From: Clostridia bacterium
GTDB lineage: Bacteria > Bacillota > Clostridia > Oscillospirales > Acutalibacteraceae
Assembly (NCBI GenBank): GCA_017436915.1
Contig: JAFSCE010000020.1
Span: 1-64,000 of the forward strand
DNA length: 64,000 nucleotides
Direction: 5' to 3'
Shown: piece after piece, positions 17,916 to 26,681 of the stretch
How the letters are laid out: the number at the start of each line of letters is the position of its first letter
How positions within the stretch are numbered: position 1 is the first letter of the stretch
Translations under genes and position numbers: made by a program
Notes under the pieces: generated by a model
Seen by the model: the letters and a program-made list of their open reading frames with translations, nothing else
Told to the model about the DNA's origin: nothing
Databases searched by the model: none

Positions 17916-19801
17916 TCGTGCCTATGAAAAAAGTTTCTCTGATTATCAGAGAAAACAAAAAGAATGAAACCCTAAAAACGCTTCGCAAATTGGGTATTGT
18001 CCACATTGAAATAACGGAAGGGTCCGGCGAACGACTCACACTGCTCCAAGAACAAATGGCGTTACTGGAAAGCGCGATCTTTGCCATTGGTAAAACGAAA
18101 AAGTCGGAGCAAAAAGACGTGAGCGATCAAGAGGCGTTATCCGTTGCAACCAAAGTTCAAGCTCTCTGCGAGGAGAAAAAGCAATGTCAGGCAGAAAAGA
18201 TCGCGCTGAGCTCTGAGCTTGACCGCTTGAAAAGCTGGGGCGACATCGATCCGAGCAGTATTCGCGATTTGGAATCAAAAGGGTATGAGGTGTCCTTTTA
18301 TGAGATGCCAAAGAATGAATACGAATCGCTCGCAGACGATGTTGAAACCGTTCGGCTGGATGCCACGAAATCGACCGTTCGATTTATGTTGCTCAACCCC
18401 GATGCGTCGCTGAGCGGTTACCGCCTCACAATGCCTTTGATTTCTACCGTTGAAATGAAGCAGCGGCTCTGTGAACTAACGGCACGCATGGATGAAATTG
18501 ACGAAACGATTGCATCCAATGCTTGCTATATTGAGAGCATCAAGCGCACGATCCAAGCCGCCGAAAAGGAATCGCTGTTTGAGACCTATGCTACGGGTAT
18601 GGCAGATGAAGAATTGTCACCCGAAAGCGAAAAGTCGATTTCCGTTTCCTATTTCACGGGATATATTGAGACAGAAAACCTGGATAAACTGAAAGAAACG
18701 GCGGCCGGCAATTCGTGGGGACTTCTCGTGGAAGAACCAAGTGAAGAGGATAACGTTCCTACGAAACTGAAAAACAACAAGTTTGTCAGTTTAATTTATC
18801 CTTTAACCGACTTTTTGGGCACCGTTCCCGGATATTTCGAATACGACATTTCGGGTTGGTTTTTAGCGTTTATTCTCATATTCTTCGGGATCATTTTCGG
18901 TGACGGCGGATACGGTCTGTTTATCTGTGCGGTTGCGGCGATCCCCATTATCAAATCACTCGTTACCAAAAAGACGGTTTCCCCCATGTTCTTGCTTATA
19001 GGACTTTTCGGTCTTTCAACCGTTGTGTGGGGCACGCTTACGTGCACGTGGTTCGGACTCTCTCCGGAGCAACTGCCCGGATGGATAAAAAGCTTATCGA
19101 TACCGCTGATTTCAAACGTGTATGGCGATAAGATCTGGTATCCGTTTTGGACGAACGGTGCAGCAGGGCTCACGACGGCTCAGAATCTGCAGATATTCTG
19201 TTTCTCGCTGGCGCTGATACAACTGACGGTGGCGCACGTAAAAGGTGCCATCCGAAATAAGGGCTCCTTAAAGATGCTCGGTGATATCGGTTCGATATTA
19301 CAGCTTTTCGGTATTTTTTATTTGGTGCTCAGTCTTGTCGTAAACGCCGAGGTGTTCAGTTTCGGACTCGTAATCGGCGGTGTTCCCATAGGAACGGTTG
19401 CTATCGCGTTGATAGCCGTCGGATTTGTCCTGAGCTTCGTGTTCTCGAACTATGAAGGAAGCATCGTCAAATCCATACTGTCAAGCTGTACCAACATCGT
19501 GTCGGTTCTGCTTGGCGTCGTGAACGTGTTTTCGGATATCGTTTCGTATATTCGACTGTGGGCTGTCGGACTTGCAGGTGCCGCCATCTCCGCTACCGTG
19601 AACGAATTGGCAGGGCCGTTGCTCGGCAACTTCTTATTTATGATCGTTGCCATTGTTCTGCTGGTGTTTGGACACGGACTGAACATGATCTTAAACGTTC
19701 TTTCGGTTATCGTTCACGGAATTCGTCTTAACACCTTGGAGTTCTCCTCGCATTTGGATATGTCGTGGAGTGGGCATAAATTTAAACCTTTTAAAGAATA
19801 A
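17912..19801 (+). CDS. ntpI: V-type ATP synthase subunit I (a-subunit)
   Basis: This 629-aa protein is the stator membrane subunit that forms the ion half-channels. The soluble N-terminal half (about 1-310) contains coiled-coil stretches. The C-terminal half has about seven or eight membrane helices, including FFGIIFGDGGYGLF (about 326-339) and SDIVSYIRLWAVGLAGAAIS with the essential Arg (about 545-565). Length is within the 600-660 range. The operon order places it before the K ring subunit. Confidence 0.94.
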   Translation: MIVPMKKVSLIIRENKKNETLKTLRKLGIVHIEITEGSGERLTLLQEQMALLESAIFAIGKTKKSEQKDVSDQEALSVATKVQALCEEKKQCQAEKIALSSELDRLKSWGDIDPSSIRDLESKGYEVSFYEMPKNEYESLADDVETVRLDATKSTVRFMLLNPDASLSGYRLTMPLISTVEMKQRLCELTARMDEIDETIASNACYIESIKRTIQAAEKESLFETYATGMADEELSPESEKSISVSYFTGYIETENLDKLKETAAGNSWGLLVEEPSEEDNVPTKLKNNKFVSLIYPLTDFLGTVPGYFEYDISGWFLAFILIFFGIIFGDGGYGLFICAVAAIPIIKSLVTKKTVSPMFLLIGLFGLSTVVWGTLTCTWFGLSPEQLPGWIKSLSIPLISNVYGDKIWYPFWTNGAAGLTTAQNLQIFCFSLALIQLTVAHVKGAIRNKGSLKMLGDIGSILQLFGIFYLVLSLVVNAEVFSFGLVIGGVPIGTVAIALIAVGFVLSFVFSNYEGSIVKSILSSCTNIVSVLLGVVNVFSDIVSYIRLWAVGLAGAAISATVNELAGPLLGNFLFMIVAIVLLVFGHGLNMILNVLSVIVHGIRLNTLEFSSHLDMSWSGHKFKPFKE

Positions 19802-19824
19802 ATTGTTTATAAAGGAGAATCGTT

Positions 19825-20250
19825 ATGAATTTGGGAATGTTATCAACCGCGTTGGCAATGGGTATCGCCGCAATCGGCTCGGCTATCGGTATCGGTATTG
19901 CGGGTCAGGCCTCCATCGGTGCTTGGAAAAAGTGCTATATGAGCAATAAAGCGGCACCGTTCATCCTCACCGTTTTTGCAGGTGCACCGTTAACGCAGAC
20001 CATTTACGGCTTTCTGTTGATGCAACAGATGAAGGCATCCTCTGCCGATCCCGCGTTTTTACTCGGACTCGGAATTGCGTCCGGCGTAGCAATGGCCGCT
20101 TCGGCGGTATTCCAGGGAAAAGCCGGTGCGGCAGGCGCCGATGCGTTGGCTGAAACGGGAAAAGGGTTTTCGCAGTACATCACGGTCGTTGGACTTTGCG
20201 AAACGGTTGCGCTGTTTGCGCTCGTTTTCAGCATGGTAGCGTTGGGATAA
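19825..20250 (+). CDS. ntpK: V-type ATP synthase subunit K (rotor ring proteolipid)
   Basis: This 141-aa double-hairpin proteolipid has four membrane helices. The second hairpin carries the ion-binding E126 in LCETVALF. The first hairpin has Q58 at the equivalent place, the V-type pattern of one carboxylate per four helices. T57, Q58, Q97 and E126-T127 line up with the Na+ ligands known from Enterococcus hirae NtpK (T64, Q65, Q110, E139), which suggests Na+ rather than H+ coupling. RBS AAAGGAG precedes the ATG. It ends the operon at a strong terminator. Confidence 0.94.
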   Translation: MNLGMLSTALAMGIAAIGSAIGIGIAGQASIGAWKKCYMSNKAAPFILTVFAGAPLTQTIYGFLLMQQMKASSADPAFLLGLGIASGVAMAASAVFQGKAGAAGADALAETGKGFSQYITVVGLCETVALFALVFSMVALG

Positions 20251-20265
20251 TTTCTAAACACAAAG

Positions 20266-20306
20266 AAAAACGGTGTGACTCCCGAAAAGGGGTCACACCG
20301 TTTTTT
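20266..20306. terminator. Bidirectional terminator between ntpK and the FliB-like gene
   Basis: AAAAACGGTGTGAC and its complement, with an inner CCC/GGG stem and GAAAA loop, form a long hairpin with A- and T-runs on either side. It serves both convergent transcripts. Confidence 0.92.
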
Positions 20307-21063
20307 ATACGGTATTTAAGACAACTTCAAGGTTTTCGTTTGAATATTCAACCTCCGCCGAATATAAGCGGCAGATCTCGCAAAGTTCGTCCATCTCTGT
20401 GTTCTGTGCGAGCGTGAGAATCACTGCCGCCGCGTGTGCAGCAAAACGGGGGTGCGCGTGGCGGAACATAAAATACGCTGTCAGCCGTTCCCACAAAACG
20501 CCCCGTTCCTCGGTAAATGACGAACAAGCACCGAGTTTATCAAGATAGGCATCCCATGCGGGGTCTAACCGTTCAAGCGAACGGTAAAATACTGCCCATT
20601 CGGCGGGGGGACGCGTATCCGAAAACGGCAGGACGGCGGTTTCGACTTCTATGGTAGCACCCGTATCGGCATTGAGAAACCGAACGGGGCTTTCCAGTAT
20701 CAAACGGCACGCCGCCTCACAGCAAAGACCCAGCCCCAACCGCAGATCGTCACCGAGATACGTGCGAAAGCGCGGATGGTCGGTGCAAATGTCGCACAAA
20801 GCATCCTCGCCGAGCGTGCAGATGATATCGCAAAGCCCCCGCTCGTTTAAGAACACGCAACGGTCGTGTTTATCCAACCGAAAGCACGGCTGATCTTCGT
20901 GAACGATGCCGTCGCGCAGGCGGTTGCCGAAATCACCCTTTACCGCGGTGTACCATTCGTAGGTGTCGGGGTCAATATCGATCTCCCAACCGATGCAACA
21001 GTTGTGACGGCAACGGTCGGCAAGGCAGTGAAACGCGTTGTAATACGCGGGTATGATCGTCAT
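20305..21063 (-). CDS. FliB-like (flagellin lysine-N-methylase family) protein
   Basis: This 252-aa Cys-rich protein resembles the FliB family. A CxxxxC-x3-CC cluster with a GWEIDID motif lies near 13-30. Further Cys residues sit at about 60, 69, 78, 82, 90 and 93 (CVFLNERGLCDI, GEDALCDICTDHPR) and 114, 115 and 119. FliB methylates flagellin lysines in Salmonella, but many clostridial relatives sit in genomes without flagella and their substrates are unknown. No flagellar gene is present in this window. The ATG at 21063 lies 4 bp after the ktrA stop, so it is probably the last gene of cysK-ktrB-ktrA. Confidence 0.75.
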   Translation of the reverse strand: MTIIPAYYNAFHCLADRCRHNCCIGWEIDIDPDTYEWYTAVKGDFGNRLRDGIVHEDQPCFRLDKHDRCVFLNERGLCDIICTLGEDALCDICTDHPRFRTYLGDDLRLGLGLCCEAACRLILESPVRFLNADTGATIEVETAVLPFSDTRPPAEWAVFYRSLERLDPAWDAYLDKLGACSSFTEERGVLWERLTAYFMFRHAHPRFAAHAAAVILTLAQNTEMDELCEICRLYSAEVEYSNENLEVVLNTV

Positions 21064-21067
21064 AATA

Positions 21068-21715
21068 TCAGGTCTTTTTGGTAAGGGCGCGGATGTCCTT
21101 CTCATCACCCAACACCAACACGTGATCGGTATCTTCAAAACGGTGGGTCATATCGGCAAGTTGAAGATCACTGCCGATCCGCACCGCCAAAATATTAACC
21201 CCGTGCACACGGCGAACGTCGAGTTCGGGGATGGTTTTGCCTACCCACGTTTTGGGAACGGCGGTTTCATACACGGCGATATGCTCGGACAGTTTATAAT
21301 AGTCGAACACGTTGCGGCCACTGTACTGAACAGCTAGTTTATAGGCAAGATCCTTTTCGGGATACACCACCGCATCGGCACCGTTGCGCAGCAAGAATTT
21401 TTCTTGAATTTTGGTGCTTGCCTTGCTGATGACCGTTTTGGCGCCCAGATCCTTAAGCAAGCTGGTGATCTCCAAGCTGCTTTGGAAATCGCTGCCGATG
21501 CACACGAAACACATGTCAAAGCTGTTGACCGATAAGCTTTTGAGCACCTCTTCGTTTTTGCAATCCGCGATCTTCGCAAGGGCGACCTCACCGCTCATGC
21601 GGCTGATGATCTCCTCGTTTTGGTCCACGATCATAACATCGTTGCCGAGTTCGGTCAGTTTGCGGCTCAAATGCTGGCCGAAACGACCCATGCCGATCAC
21701 TAAAAAGTTTTTCAT
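21068..21715 (-). CDS. ktrA: Potassium uptake regulatory subunit KtrA/TrkA family
   Basis: This 215-aa cytosolic RCK protein gates the K+ channel KtrB. The Rossmann fold begins VIGMGRFG (6-13) with the acidic residue of VDQNEE after strand 2, so it binds ATP/ADP or NAD. The C-terminal RCK_C domain (about 135-210) would bind c-di-AMP in characterised relatives. The ATG at 21715 has GAGGTGAGG just upstream. It directly follows ktrB with 10 bp between. Confidence 0.93.
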   Translation of the reverse strand: MKNFLVIGMGRFGQHLSRKLTELGNDVMIVDQNEEIISRMSGEVALAKIADCKNEEVLKSLSVNSFDMCFVCIGSDFQSSLEITSLLKDLGAKTVISKASTKIQEKFLLRNGADAVVYPEKDLAYKLAVQYSGRNVFDYYKLSEHIAVYETAVPKTWVGKTIPELDVRRVHGVNILAVRIGSDLQLADMTHRFEDTDHVLVLGDEKDIRALTKKT

Positions 21716-21725
21716 ATTCCTCACC

Positions 21726-23059
21726 TCATCCGACGCCTACCGTCTCTTCGGGAGACAGGGCGATCTCTTGCTTTTTCTTTTGCATAAACACCATGGCGAA
21801 CGACAAACTGCCGATACGCCCGCTAAACATCAGTAAGATTATTACGCACTGCGACAACACGGTTAAGTCACGGGTGATACCCGTGGTCATGCCGACCGTA
21901 CTGGTTGCCGACACGCACTCGAATACCACATCCATAAAGGAAAGTTCGGGTTGCACGGCACAAACCAAAAAGATGCCGGTAACGACAAGCGTAAGATAGA
22001 CGCCCACCACCGACAGCGCATTCACGAGCGTTTCCTTCGGCAGACGTTTGCCGAACACGTTATATCCCGAGCGGCGGCGCAGGTTGCTGAACATGCAGAT
22101 CACAAGAACGGCTACCGTTACCGTTTTCATACCGCCTGCCGTCGATCCCGGTGAGCCGCCTACCATCATAAACAGAACGGATAACAGCTGCGAAGCAGGG
22201 GTCAGCGCGGCGGTGTCCACCGCGTTAAAGCCCGCCGTGCGGGGGGTTACCGAATCGAAAAAAGCGTGCAACACTTGTTTGGGCACCGACATACCCGCGC
22301 CCGTTGCATGGCGTTCCAACACGAAAAACAGGAGAGTGCCGACCACGGTTAGCCCGACCGTGATCGTCAATGCGATTTTGGAATGCAGACGGTATTGGCG
22401 AAGATGGTGGCGATGTTTTAACACGTCATCCCACACGATAAAGCCGATACCGCCGATCAAAATCAACAGCGCAATCGTTATCAAAAAGAGGGGATTCTCC
22501 CCCATGGAGGCAAGCGAACCAAACGCACCCTCGCTGCCGAGCAGATCAAAGCCCGCGTTGCAAAAAGCGGAAATGCTTAAAAACGTTCCTGTGTACACAC
22601 CGCGCGCGATGCCGAATTTCGGGATCAGGCACGCCGACAAGATCACCGCACCGACGCCCTCTACAATGAGCGTGCCGCATACGATACGTTTTGTCAGCCG
22701 CACCATGCCGCCGATATCCGGCATGTTGAAGTTTTCTTTAAGTAACGTGCGTTCCCTGAGTGAAATGGTGCGGTGTAACGCCACCGAAAACGCGGTCATC
22801 AGTGTCATAAAACCCAAACCGCCGATTTGAATCAAGGTGATGATGACCAGTTGACCAAACAGCGACCAGTGCAGGTAGGTGTCCACCAAAACCAAACCGG
22901 TGACACACGTGGCGGAGGTGGCGGTGAAAAGCGAGGTTAAAAACGGAGTCGCTTCCCCGCTTTTGGAGGCGATGGGCAGGCATAACAGACCGGCGCCAAG
23001 CAGAATCAACAATAAAAAGCCCACCGCGACGCGCTTCGGGTAAGAAACAGCACGGCGTT

Positions 23060-23063
<4 letters not shown>
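21726..23063 (-). CDS. ktrB: Potassium transporter KtrB (TrkH family)
   Basis: This 445-aa membrane protein has the four-fold M1-P-M2 repeat of K+ transporters. Selectivity-loop segments [10 protein letters not shown] (first repeat, about 50), [11 protein letters not shown] (second), [10 protein letters not shown] (third) and [11 protein letters not shown] (fourth) are visible, each with the conserved Gly. It imports K+ with Na+ assistance in known systems. Its ATG overlaps the cysK stop by 4 bp. Confidence 0.95.
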
Positions 23064-23992
<929 letters not shown>

Positions 23993-24110
23993 GCGGTCAG
24001 ATCCTTTCACGATACTCGCTGTATAGTATACCACAAATATATATCATTTTCAAGCCGCGACAAAATATCGCTTGATTTTTGAAGAGTTCTGTGATACCAT
24101 AAGAAGGCAC

Positions 24111-24184
24111 GCGGGAGTAATTCAATGGTAGAATGTCAGCTTCCCAAGCTGAATACGCGGGTTCGATTCCCGTCTTCCGCTCCA
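24111..24184 (+). tRNA. tRNA-Gly (CCC)
   Basis: Acceptor GCGGGAG pairs with CTTCCGC, anticodon stem TCAGC/GCTGA carries loop TTCCCAA (anticodon CCC), the T-arm is GGGTTCGATTCCC, and CCA is encoded. A weak promoter (TTGATT 24072, TACCAT 24095, 17 bp) lies upstream. It is followed at once by a terminator and then by the hairpin array. Confidence 0.96.
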
Positions 24185-24218
24185 AAAAAGAACGAAGCAT
24201 TTGCTTCGTTCTTTTTTT
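24184..24218 (+). terminator. Terminator of tRNA-Gly
   Basis: AAAAAAGAACGAAGCA pairs with TGCTTCGTTCTTTTTT around a TT turn, ending in seven Ts. Confidence 0.92.
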
Positions 24219-24220
24219 AT

Positions 24221-24413
24221 CCAAGCCGCAGGATTGGCATATCATCACCGCGCGAAGTGCGGTGTATATCATCAAAAAGCAGACTGCGATCTGCTTTTTG
24301 TATCTCATCACGCCTTAGCGTGTATTTTTCCTGCAGCTTGATGATATACAACACTTCGTGTTGGTGATATGCAATTCCTGCGGAATTGATGATATGCAAC
24401 GGCTGCGCCGTTG
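24221..24413. repeat. Array of seven short hairpins with 8-bp conserved spacers and inverted symmetry
   Basis: Seven perfect or near-perfect hairpins lie at 24221-24237, 24246-24264, 24273-24300, 24309-24322, 24349-24363, 24372-24388 and 24397-24413. Stem sequences differ from one another. Six of the stems start CA and end TG, and most loops read CTGCG or CTTCG or their complement. Spacers in the left half are CATATCAT, TATATCAT and TATCTCAT. Spacers in the right half are the reverse complement type, ATGATATA, GTGATATG and ATGATATG. The change of orientation happens around the palindrome CTGCAG at 24331-24336. The array sits between tRNA-Gly and a four-helix-bundle gene. Confidence 0.85.
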
Positions 24414-24439
24414 ATTTATTGGTCACTGTCTGCTATAAT
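24411..24439 (+). promoter_or_regulatory. Promoter of the four-helix-bundle gene
   Basis: TTGATT (24411-24416) and TATAAT (24434-24439) are spaced 17 bp. The -35 box begins in the last three bases of the seventh hairpin, so the array is physically joined to this promoter. Confidence 0.8.
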
Positions 24440-24460
24440 ACTTGCGAAAGGAGTGTTGAT

Positions 24461-24808
24461 ATGTCCAAAAATTATTTGTTAACCTATTCCGAACAACTTG
24501 CGACAAATATTGAATTGCTTTGTCAAAACATAAAAGCTCCGTCAAACACTCTTTTTCAGATTCGGAAAAGTTCAAGTAGTGTTTATGCAAACATTCGTGA
24601 AGCTAATTACGGACAGAGCATGGCAGATATGCTTTCCAAATTTGAGATTGCGTTAAAAGAGTGTACCGAAACAGAGGGTTGGCTACAGCTGCTTTTCAAC
24701 ACAAACGCCATTGACGACATTACATATAAAAAACACAGAAATCTTTGTGGTCGTATTAGGAGAATGCTGATTGCCAGCTGCAAAACGCTCAAGGACAACG
24801 CAAAATAA
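24461..24808 (+). CDS. Four-helix-bundle protein (S23/IVP, Avd-like)
   Basis: This 115-aa protein matches the four-helix-bundle family originally found in 23S rRNA intervening sequences and related to the diversity-generating-retroelement accessory protein Avd. Typical features are NTLFQIRKSSSSVYANIREANYG (helix-turn with SxxxxANIxE, about 28-50), then FEIALKECTETEGWL and a C-terminal RRMLIASCKTL helix. The ATG at 24461 follows AAAGGAG at 8 bp; the reading frame is open upstream through the promoter. Relatives form ring-like oligomers with a basic surface that suggests nucleic-acid binding. It is probably the partner of the adjacent hairpin array, which is an inference from position. Confidence 0.88.
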   Translation: MSKNYLLTYSEQLATNIELLCQNIKAPSNTLFQIRKSSSSVYANIREANYGQSMADMLSKFEIALKECTETEGWLQLLFNTNAIDDITYKKHRNLCGRIRRMLIASCKTLKDNAK

Positions 24809-24884
24809 CGCATCGTATGAAATTGCGTTCTCTACCCTTCCGCGGGTGGAAAAAGAAAAAACTATCGAATGGAGGGTAACCCTT

Positions 24885-25142
24885 ATGCAACCGATGTATT
24901 GGTACCTGTGTGTTATATCGGCCATTGCCGTCATACTGGCAGTGTGTGACAAGATCGCGGCAAAATGCCGTGCACGGCGGGTGCCCGAATTAACGCTGTT
25001 CGTCGTATCCTTGCTTGGCGGTAGTGCCGCGATGTATCTTGCCATGCTGTTTATTCGTCACAAAACAAAGCACAAACGGTTTATGCTGGGGTTGCCCGCC
25101 ATCATCCTCGCGCAAGTGGCATTGTATTGCTTGTTTATATAA
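24885..25142 (+). CDS. DUF1294 family membrane protein
   Basis: This 85-aa protein has three predicted membrane helices (about 5-22, 36-55, 66-84) and the conserved DKxxAKxxxxRVPE segment followed by LxGGSAAMYLAMLFIRHKTKH that marks DUF1294. Its role is unknown. The ATG at 24885 follows GGAGGGTAACCCTT; the frame is open further upstream but without a suitable start. It lies 76 bp behind the four-helix-bundle gene. Confidence 0.85.
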   Translation: MQPMYWYLCVISAIAVILAVCDKIAAKCRARRVPELTLFVVSLLGGSAAMYLAMLFIRHKTKHKRFMLGLPAIILAQVALYCLFI

Positions 25143-25171
25143 AAAAGACCGCTCATTGAGCGGTCTTTTCT
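25141..25171. terminator. Terminator between DUF1294 gene and membrane protein gene
   Basis: AAAAAAGACCGCTC/GAGCGGTCTTTTC with an ATT loop, usable by both convergent genes. Confidence 0.9.
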
Positions 25172-26028
25172 TTACTCTCTGTGATAAGCCACACGACGGC
25201 GGCGATCAGTAAAACGGCAGTCACGACAAAGGCAACGGTGGCAACGGTGTTTGCGCGGCCGAGCACGGTATACAGCAAGCCGTTCACGTACTCGCGCAGG
25301 GCGGAATCGCCGATAGCAATTTTGGAGGGAAGATCGAGCCCGACAAACAGCCACATGGGTACCGCGACAAGCGCACTACTGATAAACAAGGTGCTTGCCG
25401 TGTTGTACGCGCGCTGACGGAGCGTGCTTTTAAAGGGAATCAAACTGACCGCTGTCAGTGCGACGACCGCGAGCAACAGCCAAATTCCCGCATTGGCAAC
25501 GCGCCGAAGCGGCGAAGTTTCCGCAAACAGCGGGTGAGCGGTTTTGACGAGTTTATCGCTGATGCCGATGCTCATGACAAGCGCCGTACTTTCGGCAAGT
25601 TCCCCTGCGATCGTCTGTGAAGCATCGGGATCCAAGGGGCGCTCCTCTGCGGGCAGGGTTTCAAAGAACGAGTCGATCGTATTCTTGAACGGTGCGGGGT
25701 CTAACGTCAAGGTCGGCAATTTTTGGCCGCTGCATAACGTGCGATAGACCGCCGCCATCTGTTTCTTTGCCACCGCTTGCACCGTCTGCACGGGAACGGC
25801 TGCCTTGAGGATGTCATACGGCAGATCGTAAAATAATCCTTCCGATTCCAAATGCTCTGACACTTCCGTGTAAAGGGCCGAAACAAAAGCATCCGTTTCG
25901 GCGGTCGCCGTGTAAACCTCCGGGTCAAACAGCGCTTGCAGCGAAAAGGCAAGAAGCGAGAAAACGACCGCTACACAAAGGAGTGCAGCAATCAGAAGGC
26001 GGGCAATTGACAACAATGGTTTAGCCAT
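25153..26028 (-). CDS. Hypothetical membrane protein of a sortase operon
   Basis: This 291-aa protein is not recognised as a named family. It has an N-terminal membrane helix (about 8-30), an extracytoplasmic domain of about 150 residues, and three C-terminal helices (about 184-204, 213-232, 262-284). Its ATG lies 8 bp inside the end of the sortase gene and follows AAGGAGTGGAAGACCT, so it is translationally coupled. The layout surface protein-sortase-membrane protein suggests a helper role in surface-protein display. No catalytic motif is visible. Confidence 0.75.
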   Translation of the reverse strand: MAKPLLSIARLLIAALLCVAVVFSLLAFSLQALFDPEVYTATAETDAFVSALYTEVSEHLESEGLFYDLPYDILKAAVPVQTVQAVAKKQMAAVYRTLCSGQKLPTLTLDPAPFKNTIDSFFETLPAEERPLDPDASQTIAGELAESTALVMSIGISDKLVKTAHPLFAETSPLRRVANAGIWLLLAVVALTAVSLIPFKSTLRQRAYNTASTLFISSALVAVPMWLFVGLDLPSKIAIGDSALREYVNGLLYTVLGRANTVATVAFVVTAVLLIAAVVWLITESKEKTAQ

Positions 26029-26674
26029 AGGTCTTCCACTCCTTCCCTTCGATCTTGCGGCAGATCAGTGCGAGACGCTGCTTTTTAAACTGATAACCGT
26101 TTTTTCGCGGATAGCAGGTGTACAAAAACAGCGTTTCCCCCTCGTCCTCTTTGGGAGAAAGCGCGGAATTATCTTGATAGTGGAAAATAAGCGTATCCAC
26201 AACCTCGTACACGTACTTGCCGTATTTGGTGTCCATCGTGATGTGCGTGCCGATCTTGGTGGTTTCTAACTCATAAAAATGTGCCGTCACGTGAGCAGAT
26301 AACACCGTTCTGCCGCCCTGCCCGCAAAAGCGGGAATTGAAACGCATACCCGCGCCCTTACGCAATAGCGCATTTTCATCCCCGAAAAATACGGGGATAT
26401 CGCGTTCTTCCCAACCGTCCACGTTGAGGGTAGCCCACTGCTCACCGTAAAAAATGGGAGGAATATGCCCCTCCTCCTGCGTGACTGTATTGTTTGATGA
26501 GGAACCACCTGCCATGCCGGTGATCAGTTGATAATATGTCGACTCTGCAATTACTGTTTGGAATAACACCACCGAGGCACACAGTAAAGCGCAGATTGTC
26601 AAAAAGTGTGGTAACAGCAAGAAAAAGCCCTTGAACCAAGGGCTTTTTCTTAAAAGTCGTAAATTCAGTTTCAT
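26021..26674 (-). CDS. Sortase family transpeptidase
   Basis: This 217-aa protein has an N-terminal membrane anchor (about 14-42) and a sortase fold. The catalytic residues are H128 (LSAHVTAHF), C187 (LFLYTCYP) and an Arg at R200 (KKQRLALICR) or R206. The TLFLYTC motif and single N-terminal anchor fit class D/E-like sortases of Clostridia, though the class is not certain. The ATG at 26674 lies 8 bp after the stop of a small surface-protein gene whose C-terminus looks like a sorting signal. Its early codons (26619-26651) form a terminator-like hairpin. Confidence 0.85.
   Translation of the reverse strand: MKLNLRLLRKSPWFKGFFLLLPHFLTICALLCASVVLFQTVIAESTYYQLITGMAGGSSSNNTVTQEEGHIPPIFYGEQWATLNVDGWEERDIPVFFGDENALLRKGAGMRFNSRFCGQGGRTVLSAHVTAHFYELETTKIGTHITMDTKYGKYVYEVVDTLIFHYQDNSALSPKEDEGETLFLYTCYPRKNGYQFKKQRLALICRKIEGKEWKTYG
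26619..26651 (-). terminator. Terminator-like hairpin inside the start of the sortase gene
   Basis: On the minus strand AAGAAAAAGCCCTTG (26651-26637) pairs perfectly over 15 bp with CAAGGGCTTTTTCTT (26633-26619), with a GTT loop. It begins about 30 bp after the surface-protein stop codon. The same bases encode sortase residues 8-19. It would lower sortase transcription relative to the surface protein. Confidence 0.7.
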
Positions 26675-26681
26675 CGACCGA

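Noticed and set aside
22048-22830. Plus-strand open frame of 260 codons opposite ktrB
   Set aside because: Rich in Pro, Thr and Arg as expected of antisense translation of membrane-protein codons; ktrB itself is unambiguous.
24221-24413. CRISPR array
   Set aside because: The repeated parts are short hairpins with different stems and 8-bp spacers, and no cas gene is present.
24221-24808. Diversity-generating retroelement
   Set aside because: The four-helix-bundle protein is Avd-like, but there is no reverse transcriptase and no template/variable repeat pair in the window.
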